Shown piece after piece: positions 8,990-21,588 of a stretch of DNA of 64,000 bases. The notes under the pieces are model-generated. The model searched no databases. It saw only the letters and a list, made by a program, of their open reading frames with translations, and was not told the DNA's origin. Source of the DNA: Symbiodinium sp. CCMP2592 (Eukaryota; Sar; Dinophyceae; Suessiales; Symbiodiniaceae); assembly GCA_905221615.1 (NCBI GenBank), contig CAJNDT010003846.1, positions 616,280-680,279 on the forward strand, given 5' to 3'. Numbering within the stretch: the first letter of the stretch is position 1; each line of letters opens with the position of its first letter. Both the position numbers and the translations under genes were made by a program.

Positions 8990-9722
8990 GACTAGGGTTT
9001 GTTTCTAGAATAGTGGTTGGATCAAACCCCACCTCGCTCCCTTGTATGCGTGGGCATCGGCGGTGTCCCGGAGCACCGTTGCCAAGCTTGCTCAGCAAAT
9101 TCCACCACATCTCCGCGCAACACAGACCCATGCCACCCCTCCGCAACACAGATCCGTATATTTTCTGATTTCGGACAGGATTCTGCGCCTGTTTGGAAAA
9201 AGTGTGATTTGATCTTTGGTGTTTTTCGGTCTGCCTCAAATGTTAGAAGTGCTTTTGAATCAGGTTAGTGACCGCACTCGTTTTGTCTCGTTTCGTTTTG
9301 CTTCGAATGTTTTTCAGCTCAAGTGAAAGATGCACACTCTGTTTTTCTTGGAAGCGGACTTCGGTCTCGCCTGTGGCGGTAGAAGTTAAGAGTTCTTCTG
9401 GAAGGCACCTGTGCCAAGAAAGCATCAAAATTACCTGTTTGGACCAGATCCTATTTGTCCGAAAAGTCCGCCTGCAGCTCAAAGGTGGAAGTGTTCTAGC
9501 TGCTGTGTCTGGAACACCTATTCGGCCACCAGTGCCGCCGATGTCCACTTTGGGTGCGGACCATCGATAAGGGCAACAACCCACACGAATGCAACAAAGG
9601 GAACTGTACAAAAGAATTATGCAAAAGATAAGATCTTGCCGTTGAAGACTTACAGGAACCGTTGAGTCCATCTAATTGCAGCATCACTCAGGTGTTGTGT
9701 TCGCCAGAATGAAGCTGTTTTA
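8990..9722. other. No clear gene
   Basis: Contains a near-tandem CCGCAACACAGA(T/C)CC duplication at ~9115-9155. A plus-strand frame at 9411-9665 has a WKCSSC...N...GCG pattern that may be a decayed zinc-finger piece of the retroelement whose RNase H tail follows at 9723. Nothing else is supportable. Confidence 0.4.
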
Positions 9723-10190
9723 ATGTTCACGAACCCGGGAGCGTATCGGGGCACTTTTCGGTTGCTCTTTCCGCTCGGACATCCCGCTGGGTCTGCCCTT
9801 TCTATTCAGGCCACGGGCCTGTTGAATAGTGCACTGTGGCGCCTTCGTGCTGCTGCTACCACTGATGGATGGGTCTCCGGGCGGCCCCTCATGTTGATCA
9901 ACATGCAGTTGTCTGATTTGCTTCTTCGCTCCTCCTTGAAACTCCTCCTGCGGTGGAGGCCACGTGATGAGAATCAGTACGCCGACCAGCTGACGAACGA
10001 GATTTTCACCAACTTCTCCGACAAACATCGCATTGCAGTTACATACTCGGATTTGCCTCTTTCACTCCTACATCAGCTGTGGGAGACCAAGGAAGGTTTC
10101 GACTCAGCACGAAGGGCTCAGGCCATGCTGCAGCAGGGTGCCTCGGGGCATCAGCTTCACAAGAGGAAGGCAGAGAAAACACCTTGGTAG
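9723..10190 (+). pseudogene. Retroelement RNase H / reverse transcriptase tail
   Basis: A 155-residue frame ends like the RNase H region of retroelement polyproteins. The strand KLLLRWRPRDENQYADQLTN matches the family pattern in which an acidic D/N-rich loop (RDENxxADxLT) carries the last catalytic Asp. No reverse transcriptase core or the first RNase H motifs are present upstream, so only the 3' end of an element survives (5' truncation, as usual for decayed retrocopies). It is followed at 10208 by a repeated hairpin block that may be the element's 3' end. Confidence 0.55.
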
Positions 10191-10207
10191 TGCGTTCCTG
10201 AAGGGGA

Positions 10208-10282
10208 AAGGGGGCTGGATGCATCAACATGCATCCGCCCTGCCAAGGGTGCCGCGAGACTACCAACCAGTGCGAATAAAAC
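10208..10282. repeat. Hairpin-containing direct repeat, copy 1
   Basis: A roughly 75-bp block starting GGGGGCTGGATGCATC contains the palindrome GGATGCATCAACATGCATCC and ends in ACCAGTGCGAATAAAACAA. It recurs at 10467-10541 with about five differences. It lies just after the retroelement RNase H fragment. Confidence 0.8.
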
Positions 10283-10466
10283 AACTTGAATTTCTCTTGA
10301 GCGATTTTCAATCCAGCTTATTTCGGGTCAGTCCTGCAGTCGCACGAAGTGGAAGTCTTCAACAGGTGCCACGTCAGGCTCAGGCCGTGGCTCTTGTCAT
10401 TTTCTTTAGCCCACCCAACCCACCCTGGAATGCCAGCGCATTTCCGAGAATAGTCCGTTCCACGCC

Positions 10467-10541
10467 GCGGGGGGGCTGGATGCATCAACATGCATCCGCC
10501 CTACCAAGGGTGCCGCGAGACTACCAACCACTGCGATTAAA
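10467..10541. repeat. Hairpin-containing direct repeat, copy 2
   Basis: Second copy of the block at 10208-10282. The ~184 bp between the copies are unique, so this is either a short terminal duplication of a decayed retroelement or two 3' ends in tandem. Confidence 0.8.
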
Positions 10542-14632
<4,091 letters not shown>

Positions 14633-15077
14633 TGTTTGTGTTATTCTGCTGTACATGCGACAAACCTGCATTCACATGTTCACTTTTCCTCGGCATTTCT
14701 GGTTAAAATTCGTTGTTGGTTTTTGCTTTGACCCATGATTTTTCCTGTTTTCATGTTCTTTTCGCTTTTAAGTTTGCAGGGGGCTGGAGTGCATCACAGA
14801 AGTCTCCAGCCAACGAAGACGCTTCTGTGAATGCAGTGAAAACGTACCTGCAGTGGCGCACTTGGGGAGAAGCACTCCAGCTGGTGGCCACAACATGTGT
14901 TTTCAAAACATGTTGTTTTCATGCAGTTTGACTTTCGCTGAAAACTTGACCATTCCTTTATTTGCTTTGAAGCTTTGTACGGTTGCTGCAATCTGTTTGA
15001 ACATGTCCATGAAAGTATCTGCATCGGACGATCAGAACATCCAGAAGGCCGGGTCAGTAGGAGCCTTTCCAGTTGTG
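14633..15077 (+). repeat. 5' terminal direct repeat (pseudo-LTR)
   Basis: 445 bp, starting TGTTTGTGTTATTCTGC and ending CCTTTCCAGTTGTG, with no difference seen by eye from 25703-26147. It contains nested hairpin potential: GGCTGGAG/CTCCAGCC, CACAGAAG/CTTCTGTG, and ACAACATGT/ACATGTTGT around a short loop (~14890-14915). A 72-aa open frame inside it is duplicated because the DNA is, and is not considered a gene. Confidence 0.9.
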
Positions 15078-15182
15078 TTCGGCAAGAGCTCCCTCACGAG
15101 GGCCTTGTCGCTATTCGGCGAAGTTGCCGGCCCACCGGGGTTCTTGTGTTAGCAGGTCTGGAAATCAATTCCGTTTCACAAC

Positions 15183-16700
15183 ATGTTCAAGTGGAGATCA
15201 CTGAGTGGAAATCACATTTCTGGAAATCAGATCGGAGTTGCATTCTGGAGTCGCTTCTTGAGATCATTCCGGCTTGAGCTTTGCAGTCAGTTGTTGTTCT
15301 CATTTGCTGCCATGGATCGTGAACGTTCCCCCCGCCGCAACCCTTTCTGGAGCTCCTCTTTGCCAGCTTCGGTCCCACCTACCCCTGAGAGTTGGCAGCA
15401 CCCTGCTCCCCGACCCGCCCCACCAGTGAACAGACCGGCAGTGCTTCAGCCACAGAATCTTACGTGGCAACCCAATCCACGCATTGCTCAGATTATGAAC
15501 ATCTCGCCAACCCCTCGTATTCCAGGCCTCCCTTCCCCTCCTGCTGCAAACTCCCCGAGAGTCTTCGGCCCGATGATGCCAGCTGAGTTTTGCCAGAACC
15601 CAAATTATTTGGATTCCCGTTGTATTGCAGGCTTGAACTTGGCCCGTTGGGTAAAGAAGACTGATTGGACAGTTCGAAAGCAGATTGATGGATGTCCGAC
15701 CCATATGATACCGCTTCACTCGTTGCTTTATCAAGGTTGGAATTCGTATTGGGTGCGCCATATTGCCGAAGGAAAGCCGACTTTCTTTGCAGGCTTCAAA
15801 TCGATCGGTGAAGTTGTATTTTGCCATGCCTTGTTTGGAAAGTTGCGAGATGAAGACGTCGACTTGGATGAGCTTGCCTCTATTGTGCTTGGTATCAGTG
15901 ACCCTGCTTCCAAGAGCAGCGGTTCGGACTCAAAGTCGCAGGCCACACATTTGTTGGCACAGAAGGTTGTTGACTACATGCTAGGTCTGTATCCTCAGGC
16001 CTCTGTTGACACAGAGAAGGCAGCCATGGCCAATCAGATTCAGATTCTTCAACAACAACTTGCGAATTTCGAGAATGCTTCCCCCTCCCGATCTTCTAAT
16101 CCAGAGGTTGCAGGTCTGAAAACGTTGCCGATTGAAGAAAGCCCCCAAGGACGTGTGCCGGAGTCTGCGCCCTCAGCTCAGAAAGTTCCGGATGGTGCCA
16201 CTCGCCTTCTTCGTGGTCAGACGGCTGAGCCTAAAACCAGTCTCATGCAGGCATTCCAGAAAGGCAAACCATCCGGGAATCACGCTGAACCTTTGAGTGT
16301 CGAGCCCGATGAAGCTGAGACCCAGGGTCGCAACCCAGGCAATTCGAGTTCAGCTCCTCAGCCTGAGTATGGAACATCCTCGCATGTTGGACAGGTTGTG
16401 AAGATTGTTCTCACGGATCCCAGCAAACGTCACTTCTTGAGTCGCAGTTGGAAGGCTTGCAAGTCGGACAAAGAAGTATCGACGTGGATTGAAGGATTGA
16501 ACTTGAGCAAGAACAATCGACAGAAGCTCCAAACATGGACAGCTCATGTCCAACGATGGCATGCGGACCTTCCTTCCAATGAGCAGGCCGAATTGGATCA
16601 GGTTGTTGCCAATTGGGGCGTACCCATCCGTGACATTCCCAAGCTTAAGGCGAATTCTCTGCTCCGTATTCTTGCTGCCGGAACAATTCTCGTGGCTTGA
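15183..16700 (+). CDS. ORF1, gag-like protein ending in a readthrough-type UGA
   Basis: 505 residues from ATG 15183, or 462 from the in-frame ATG 15312. I favour the latter because it opens with a basic, Ser/Pro-rich region (MDRERSPRRNPF) and is preceded by a pyrimidine-rich stretch. It has a proline-rich N-terminus (~50-130 of the longer form), a globular middle with several Trp/His residues, a short helical segment with Gln-rich character (~285-300), a charged linker, and a helical C-terminal domain. I do not recognise a family. Its position 5' of the RT and its composition suggest a nucleic-acid-binding, Gag-like role. Its stop, TGA at 16698, is followed by CTA and an open frame continuing into the RT without any frame change. 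Confidence 0.65.
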   Translation: MFKWRSLSGNHISGNQIGVAFWSRFLRSFRLELCSQLLFSFAAMDRERSPRRNPFWSSSLPASVPPTPESWQHPAPRPAPPVNRPAVLQPQNLTWQPNPRIAQIMNISPTPRIPGLPSPPAANSPRVFGPMMPAEFCQNPNYLDSRCIAGLNLARWVKKTDWTVRKQIDGCPTHMIPLHSLLYQGWNSYWVRHIAEGKPTFFAGFKSIGEVVFCHALFGKLRDEDVDLDELASIVLGISDPASKSSGSDSKSQATHLLAQKVVDYMLGLYPQASVDTEKAAMANQIQILQQQLANFENASPSRSSNPEVAGLKTLPIEESPQGRVPESAPSAQKVPDGATRLLRGQTAEPKTSLMQAFQKGKPSGNHAEPLSVEPDEAETQGRNPGNSSSAPQPEYGTSSHVGQVVKIVLTDPSKRHFLSRSWKACKSDKEVSTWIEGLNLSKNNRQKLQTWTAHVQRWHADLPSNEQAELDQVVANWGVPIRDIPKLKANSLLRILAAGTILVA

Positions 16701-16703
16701 CTA
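16698..16703 (+). promoter_or_regulatory. Likely stop-codon readthrough site TGA-CTA
   Basis: ORF1 and the RT ORF share one frame and are separated only by this stop and four codons. UGA followed by CUA is the best-known leaky context in eukaryotic translation. Readthrough would yield a Gag-like/GIY-YIG/RT fusion. Confidence 0.6.
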
Positions 16704-16712
16704 CAGGCCATA

Positions 16713-19550
16713 TTGGATGCCAGGGACGTGTATCGCACTGACCATCCGCCACAAGGTTGGTGGAAACGGCACCGAAGTGAAGTGGATTTGCTTCGGAATG
16801 CTCATTTATTTTTCCAAGGTCTCTACGAGACCCCTACCATGTTCGGACGACAATGCATGGACATTGTTATTTGGATCCGTGGAAAACTCCTTTTGCTTGC
16901 TTGTGAGTTCGGGCTTGTACAGTCGCCATTGACCTCTCAGCTACGTTTAAAATGCTCCAGCTACACCTGGAAATTCTTTCAGACGCAGTCGGTGATCTAT
17001 TGTCGCATCTTTCTTCAGCCTGAGTTACAGAAATTCATGTATGTCGGATCATCATCCCAAACACTGGGCGACCGTGAGCGTACAAGATGGGGGAAATTCC
17101 AACAGATCAAGGCCGGCAAGTCAGTGTGCGGTGAACTTTCGTTGTTTTGGCATTATCGACGACAGAATTATCACATGGCCATTCCTCTGTTGATCATGCA
17201 CGTCCCACAGGCCGATTGTTTGCGCACGATTGAGCAGACATTTATCAACTTGCTACAGCCTCACCTAAATGCTCCTTGGGTTCGCTCTCTTGTCAGAGCA
17301 AAACATGCACAGCTTGCCAACTCGGATCCAGTCAGATGTGTTCGGCGATTTGTGACCTCGTGGAGAACCTTCCGACGCTTTCGACGTCGGAATTTCCAGC
17401 TCACTGGAATGACTCCTTCGGTCTTCCGGTCGACACACATTGTTCAGAACATTGTATACAGTTATCAGATTCTGTTTGACTTAGCTTCTGACGGGCTGAA
17501 GTCCTTTCTTGCCCAAAAATATCTGCGCAGCAATCGAGTTGACTCGGATTTTCTCTATAGATTATTCAGGATGGCCACTCATCTGGGTGACCCGTTCTAT
17601 GAGACGATCTGCAGGTCCAGATTGAACACTGTTCTGCAATTTCGACAGTTGAGGTGCCCGACTACATGCCGCCCCCTTTCCACTCCGTTCTTGCTACCTG
17701 AAGTAGGCTTTAAACGCTTGGTTCGCGGCATGTTGAGAGATATTCTGGATGTATCGACGGATCGACTACTGCCGTACCACATTCCAGCGACATCGCTTGT
17801 TGCCAAAAGTCACCCTAAAATCAAGGATGTGTTGTTTTCGCATAAACCCATCCTGCAGTCGTGGGACCCGCACGAGGAGCCGCAACACGCTGGTGTCACA
17901 TGTTGCTGCCATGAACTTCTTCGACGTCATCCACACCTGACTGTTGTCCAGGGTCACATTGCTTCTTCTGCCACGTTGTTGACCCTGCCACCTGATTTGA
18001 CTCAGTTGGCCCAGTCCAGTTGCTCCAATCCGGTATTCATGAACGCCACGGATCATTGGACGATGTTTCTTGAAGACGTGAGGCATTGGATTGATCACCA
18101 TGGCTTGATGCATTACCCGACTGTTGATATTCGAAGTGTGTGGCAGAAGGCTTGGAAGCTGCACTCACAACACGTTGGAACACATTGGTCAGTGGATCAG
18201 GTTCGTGAGTTGCGAAGAAGGACCAACGGCTTGGTGTGGCATGTCCGTGACCATGAAGGCTCGCATGCGCATGTTTTCTGTCCTGTGAAGTATTGGATGA
18301 TGCTCCAGAACACTTTTACTGCTGAATCGGTCTTCAAGCCATTGTCGTTAAATCCCTCGACAATTATGGTCCAGATGGAACATGCAGTGCCACCTCGCAT
18401 TCTTGAATCCTTTCCCTTCCGTTTTGGATCTCGTGCTGCCCGTGTGTCATGGGCTTACATTCTCCCCAAGTTCAAGAAAGAATGGAAAGGAGGCAGGCCA
18501 ATCGTTAGTTTTGCCTCTCACCCGGCTCGCCAGTTCTTGGTTGTGATGGCGCGAGTCACAGAGATGCTTGTCGCTGAAGTGTGTCCTCACACTCGATCTT
18601 ACAACGATGCAATCTTGCTTTGGCAGAACATACATGCTTTCTTTGAGAAGCGATGTCACAGCTCGGATCAAGACAGACAAAAGCTTGCCATGCATAATCA
18701 AGACTTGTCAGGTTTTTTCGTGAGCATTCCACGGGAACGGTTCATGATTACCTTTCGCATATTGCTTTGTCGTTTTTACGACGTCTCGGATGCGGATCTT
18801 GATCATGCCTTAAAAGGCGTTGTGGTGACTGTGGACTTGGAAAACAACATGTCAGTTATGAAAACTATCCGTGGTCGGCATTGCCTGTTGAATGACAAAC
18901 GAGTGGCTGTCCCAATGGACCTATTTCTGGAGGCTGTACAGGTGTCCTTCAAGTTCAATCTATTCATGGTGGGTCAGCAGGCCATTCAACAAATCCGAGG
19001 TGCACCGATGGGAAGCCACTTTTCCCCGGCAGCTTGCCATGCTGTGGTAAGCCTATACGAGCACATGTACTTTGGCAAATGTCTGTTAGAGTCTTCTCGC
19101 TTGCCAACCTTCGGCCTTGTGGTTCGATATGTCGACAACCGGATGAGTTTGATTCTTGATCGCCATGCCAACTATGCTGCCGTGCAAGCTTTTCTGCACC
19201 AGGATGTATACATACCGCCCATCGTTCTTGAGTATGAGGATGGAGACCTTTTCCTGGGTTTTCATGTGGATGTACAGGAACTACGAGTACAGTATGTCCA
19301 GCCTGTTGAGACCTGGAAGTTCTTGCACCCCAACTCTGCCGCAAACACACGGACACTGTTAAGCAGCTTTCGATCCAGAGCTCACCTGATTGCACGTGCT
19401 TCTTGGCCGTTGGAACAGCGGGAGGCCGATCTCGAACAGCTACTGCAGTCCTATGTACGACAGGGATTCGATCCGCTGCTGATGCACCCCATTCTGAAAC
19501 GTGTTAGGCTACAGTTTAACAATCTTCGCGCTCGCCCGACTGCAGTGTAA
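16713..19550 (+). CDS. GIY-YIG nuclease / reverse transcriptase (permuted Penelope-like)
   Basis: 945 residues; no ATG at the start, which fits readthrough from ORF1. Residues ~92-190 form a GIY-YIG nuclease: VIYCRIF (94-100) and MYVGSSS (109-115) as the two signature strands, basic RERTRWGKF (121-129), and catalytic-type Glu174 in RTIEQTFINLLQPHLN. Reverse-transcriptase motifs follow: KEWKGGRPIVSF (~590), motif A with D664 in QDLSGFFVSI, motif B' GAPMGSHFSP (~763), motif C YVDN (806-809), then FLGFHVDV and a thumb region. The GIY-YIG domain is N-terminal, as in Naiad/Chlamys elements and unlike classical Penelope. The second Asp of motif C is Asn. A long insertion lies between motifs A and B'. 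Expected role: nicking of target DNA and reverse transcription. Confidence 0.8.
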   Translation: MDARDVYRTDHPPQGWWKRHRSEVDLLRNAHLFFQGLYETPTMFGRQCMDIVIWIRGKLLLLACEFGLVQSPLTSQLRLKCSSYTWKFFQTQSVIYCRIFLQPELQKFMYVGSSSQTLGDRERTRWGKFQQIKAGKSVCGELSLFWHYRRQNYHMAIPLLIMHVPQADCLRTIEQTFINLLQPHLNAPWVRSLVRAKHAQLANSDPVRCVRRFVTSWRTFRRFRRRNFQLTGMTPSVFRSTHIVQNIVYSYQILFDLASDGLKSFLAQKYLRSNRVDSDFLYRLFRMATHLGDPFYETICRSRLNTVLQFRQLRCPTTCRPLSTPFLLPEVGFKRLVRGMLRDILDVSTDRLLPYHIPATSLVAKSHPKIKDVLFSHKPILQSWDPHEEPQHAGVTCCCHELLRRHPHLTVVQGHIASSATLLTLPPDLTQLAQSSCSNPVFMNATDHWTMFLEDVRHWIDHHGLMHYPTVDIRSVWQKAWKLHSQHVGTHWSVDQVRELRRRTNGLVWHVRDHEGSHAHVFCPVKYWMMLQNTFTAESVFKPLSLNPSTIMVQMEHAVPPRILESFPFRFGSRAARVSWAYILPKFKKEWKGGRPIVSFASHPARQFLVVMARVTEMLVAEVCPHTRSYNDAILLWQNIHAFFEKRCHSSDQDRQKLAMHNQDLSGFFVSIPRERFMITFRILLCRFYDVSDADLDHALKGVVVTVDLENNMSVMKTIRGRHCLLNDKRVAVPMDLFLEAVQVSFKFNLFMVGQQAIQQIRGAPMGSHFSPAACHAVVSLYEHMYFGKCLLESSRLPTFGLVVRYVDNRMSLILDRHANYAAVQAFLHQDVYIPPIVLEYEDGDLFLGFHVDVQELRVQYVQPVETWKFLHPNSAANTRTLLSSFRSRAHLIARASWPLEQREADLEQLLQSYVRQGFDPLLMHPILKRVRLQFNNLRARPTAV

Positions 19551-19687
19551 ACAGACTTTGCTTTCGTTGATGCCCGCGTTTGCACAGTGCTTCAGCCCAT
19601 GTACCATTGAGCTGGTTGCTTGCCATGTATCCTTTGCTCGAGAGCTTTTGTGCCTTGTATTTTCTGTAGCTTCCTGCAAACTCGACC

Positions 19688-21352
19688 ATGTCCGCGGAAG
19701 ACAGTCTTAATCTGTTCCCGAAGTCCTCGGGCCCTCCTGGCCCTGTAAGTGGCTCCGTGGAAATGTATATTCGAAAGAGGGTTGCACAAGAGGTGAACCG
19801 AGCCCTTGCACCGCCAGACACACTTCCAGCATGGGCACAGCCGACCGGAAGCGCTTCCGGAGGCCGCCGCGCTCTCCCTCCACCACCTGCCCCTCCTTCT
19901 TCTTCTTCGACTCCTTCGCTCCCTCAAGTTCATGTGGATGCTGCACTTCCCCGAGCTCCTCCCCCTTCGCCTTTCTTGACTCTCACTGAAGGAAGTGGAT
20001 CTTCGGCCCAGTCTATTCAGATTCATGACGAAGGTATGGCAAATCGGGTTATTGAAAGCCTGACCTCTGTTCGGTTGTTTGGCACTAATCGGGACGATCG
20101 GTCAAGGAGCCCGGTTTTGAAGCCGTGCCCGCCTCTCCCACGAAAGCGTCGTCAGCTCGCCGATGAGGAACGTCTACCTATTGAAGACAAGCCGTCATCC
20201 TCCGCCCAGCTTGCTATTGTTGACGCCAGCCTCGACAAGTATGCAGTTCCGGATGGACCGGAGCTTCCAGCTCCCTCGACCGAATGGGTTTGTGTTCAGC
20301 CCTCCTCCGGACCACCGATTTGGGTCCAATTTCTGGAACCTACAAAGTTGGACAGGCCTGATGTTCAACATTCGATGTGGCCCCAATTCTATACCATTCG
20401 GGCTGTTGCAGGAATGAATGTGTGGAATTTCGATCCCACCGCCTCCGAAAAAGAAAAGAAGAAGTATTGGTCTGAGATTGAACGGGTGTTGTTACATTAC
20501 CGGACTGCGATCATGAAGGACGTCAATCGTATCAAAAGTGCGGCCGAAATTATTGTTCCAGTCTTGCCGACTGGACCCTTTGATCTCCAGGAGAGATGGA
20601 TAGCTACCATTTTGGCAGGTGCCGACCATCATGCCAACTACTCATGGTCGGATGCTCAAGGTTACTTTGCTATGGGCCCGGATGCCAAAAAGCAAATTCA
20701 GAGCCTTGCCCGTATTCTATCCTCCGTGTCTCGCCTTCGCCCTTTTGTTCGAGATGATCTCCAGGCCGGCCGTGGATCTTATTGGTTGTTCCCGGGGAAC
20801 TCGGACCCGGACACTGGCCTTGTGGATGATGGTTCACATGAAGCTCCCCTAGGAGTTTTCCTTATTTCAACAACGAGGCTTCCGGATGACCCTGCCACCT
20901 GTTTCGCTGTGCCCTTTGTTCACAATACAGTCCCTCAGGACTTGGCTTCGATCATCAATCAGGAAGTTGTCAGACCATCATACTTCGACCGGGCGGACCG
21001 CACATGGGTTCCATCCACCGGCTTTTACGGCCGCATGACTTGGCCGAAACCTGCTATTCGGCTTCCAAAGCTTGACGGATCTCAGCCGGAGCATTTGATC
21101 GCTATGAGAAATTCGATGTTGGGGGCCCGCCGCTTCGGAGGAAAGCAAGTTGATTCTCGTACGTGTGCGGCGCTAGGCTGGACCTTTGTGAGGCAACACA
21201 CTCATTTTAAGGCTGTCAACGCCTCCGATCAAACATTCGGACATTTCGGCGATTTGATTCACGGCCAGGACGGCCGTTGGATGTTTCGTTCCAGTCGGAG
21301 TGTCTTAGTCGGCACCGCTGTCTTTTGGACATCGTGGGCACGTGATGCATAA
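19688..21352 (+). CDS. Accessory ORF with H-x-T (Tpt1/ART-like) motif
   Basis: 554 residues from ATG 19688, 137 nt after the RT stop. The N-terminal third is Pro/Ser-rich with a basic PRKRRQL patch (possible nuclear signal). The middle is a globular region with FDPTASEKEKKKYW. The C-terminal part contains CFAVPFVHNTVPQDLASII followed by VRPSYF. H-x-T followed by a helix ending in x-x-P is the entry signature of Tpt1/KptA-type RNA 2'-phosphotransferases and some ADP-ribosyltransferase folds. The copia-type element in this window has a similar segment (HATDLQALSSILRHGLVPS). The remaining catalytic residues cannot be confirmed by eye, so the family is a hypothesis. Confidence 0.45.
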   Translation: MSAEDSLNLFPKSSGPPGPVSGSVEMYIRKRVAQEVNRALAPPDTLPAWAQPTGSASGGRRALPPPPAPPSSSSTPSLPQVHVDAALPRAPPPSPFLTLTEGSGSSAQSIQIHDEGMANRVIESLTSVRLFGTNRDDRSRSPVLKPCPPLPRKRRQLADEERLPIEDKPSSSAQLAIVDASLDKYAVPDGPELPAPSTEWVCVQPSSGPPIWVQFLEPTKLDRPDVQHSMWPQFYTIRAVAGMNVWNFDPTASEKEKKKYWSEIERVLLHYRTAIMKDVNRIKSAAEIIVPVLPTGPFDLQERWIATILAGADHHANYSWSDAQGYFAMGPDAKKQIQSLARILSSVSRLRPFVRDDLQAGRGSYWLFPGNSDPDTGLVDDGSHEAPLGVFLISTTRLPDDPATCFAVPFVHNTVPQDLASIINQEVVRPSYFDRADRTWVPSTGFYGRMTWPKPAIRLPKLDGSQPEHLIAMRNSMLGARRFGGKQVDSRTCAALGWTFVRQHTHFKAVNASDQTFGHFGDLIHGQDGRWMFRSSRSVLVGTAVFWTSWARDA

Positions 21353-21588
21353 GTGATTGTTGATGCCTCCTTACCCCCGGTTGTCTTCGCTTGTTTTCTT
21401 CCGGCTTCAGAGTGAATAAGACCAATCGCTTGCCCACATTCTGAGTGTTGCACTCCGCCGTGGACCGTACGCCTGAAAACTTAACTGACCGGATGCTAGG
21501 GTTTGCAGTCTCAAGTGGCTAATGCATTGCAGCGCTTTGTGCATCATTTCGTCTTGTGTGCTGAACTTTTGCTCAGTCCCATGTCAAC

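Noticed and set aside
14713-14931. 72-aa ORF present twice (also 25783-26001)
   Set aside because: It is duplicated because it lies in the terminal repeats; it has no start context or family.
14633-15077. Hammerhead ribozyme in the terminal repeat, as in many Penelope-like elements
   Set aside because: I looked for the CTGANGA core with a GAAA partner on both strands and did not find it; other ribozyme classes remain untested.
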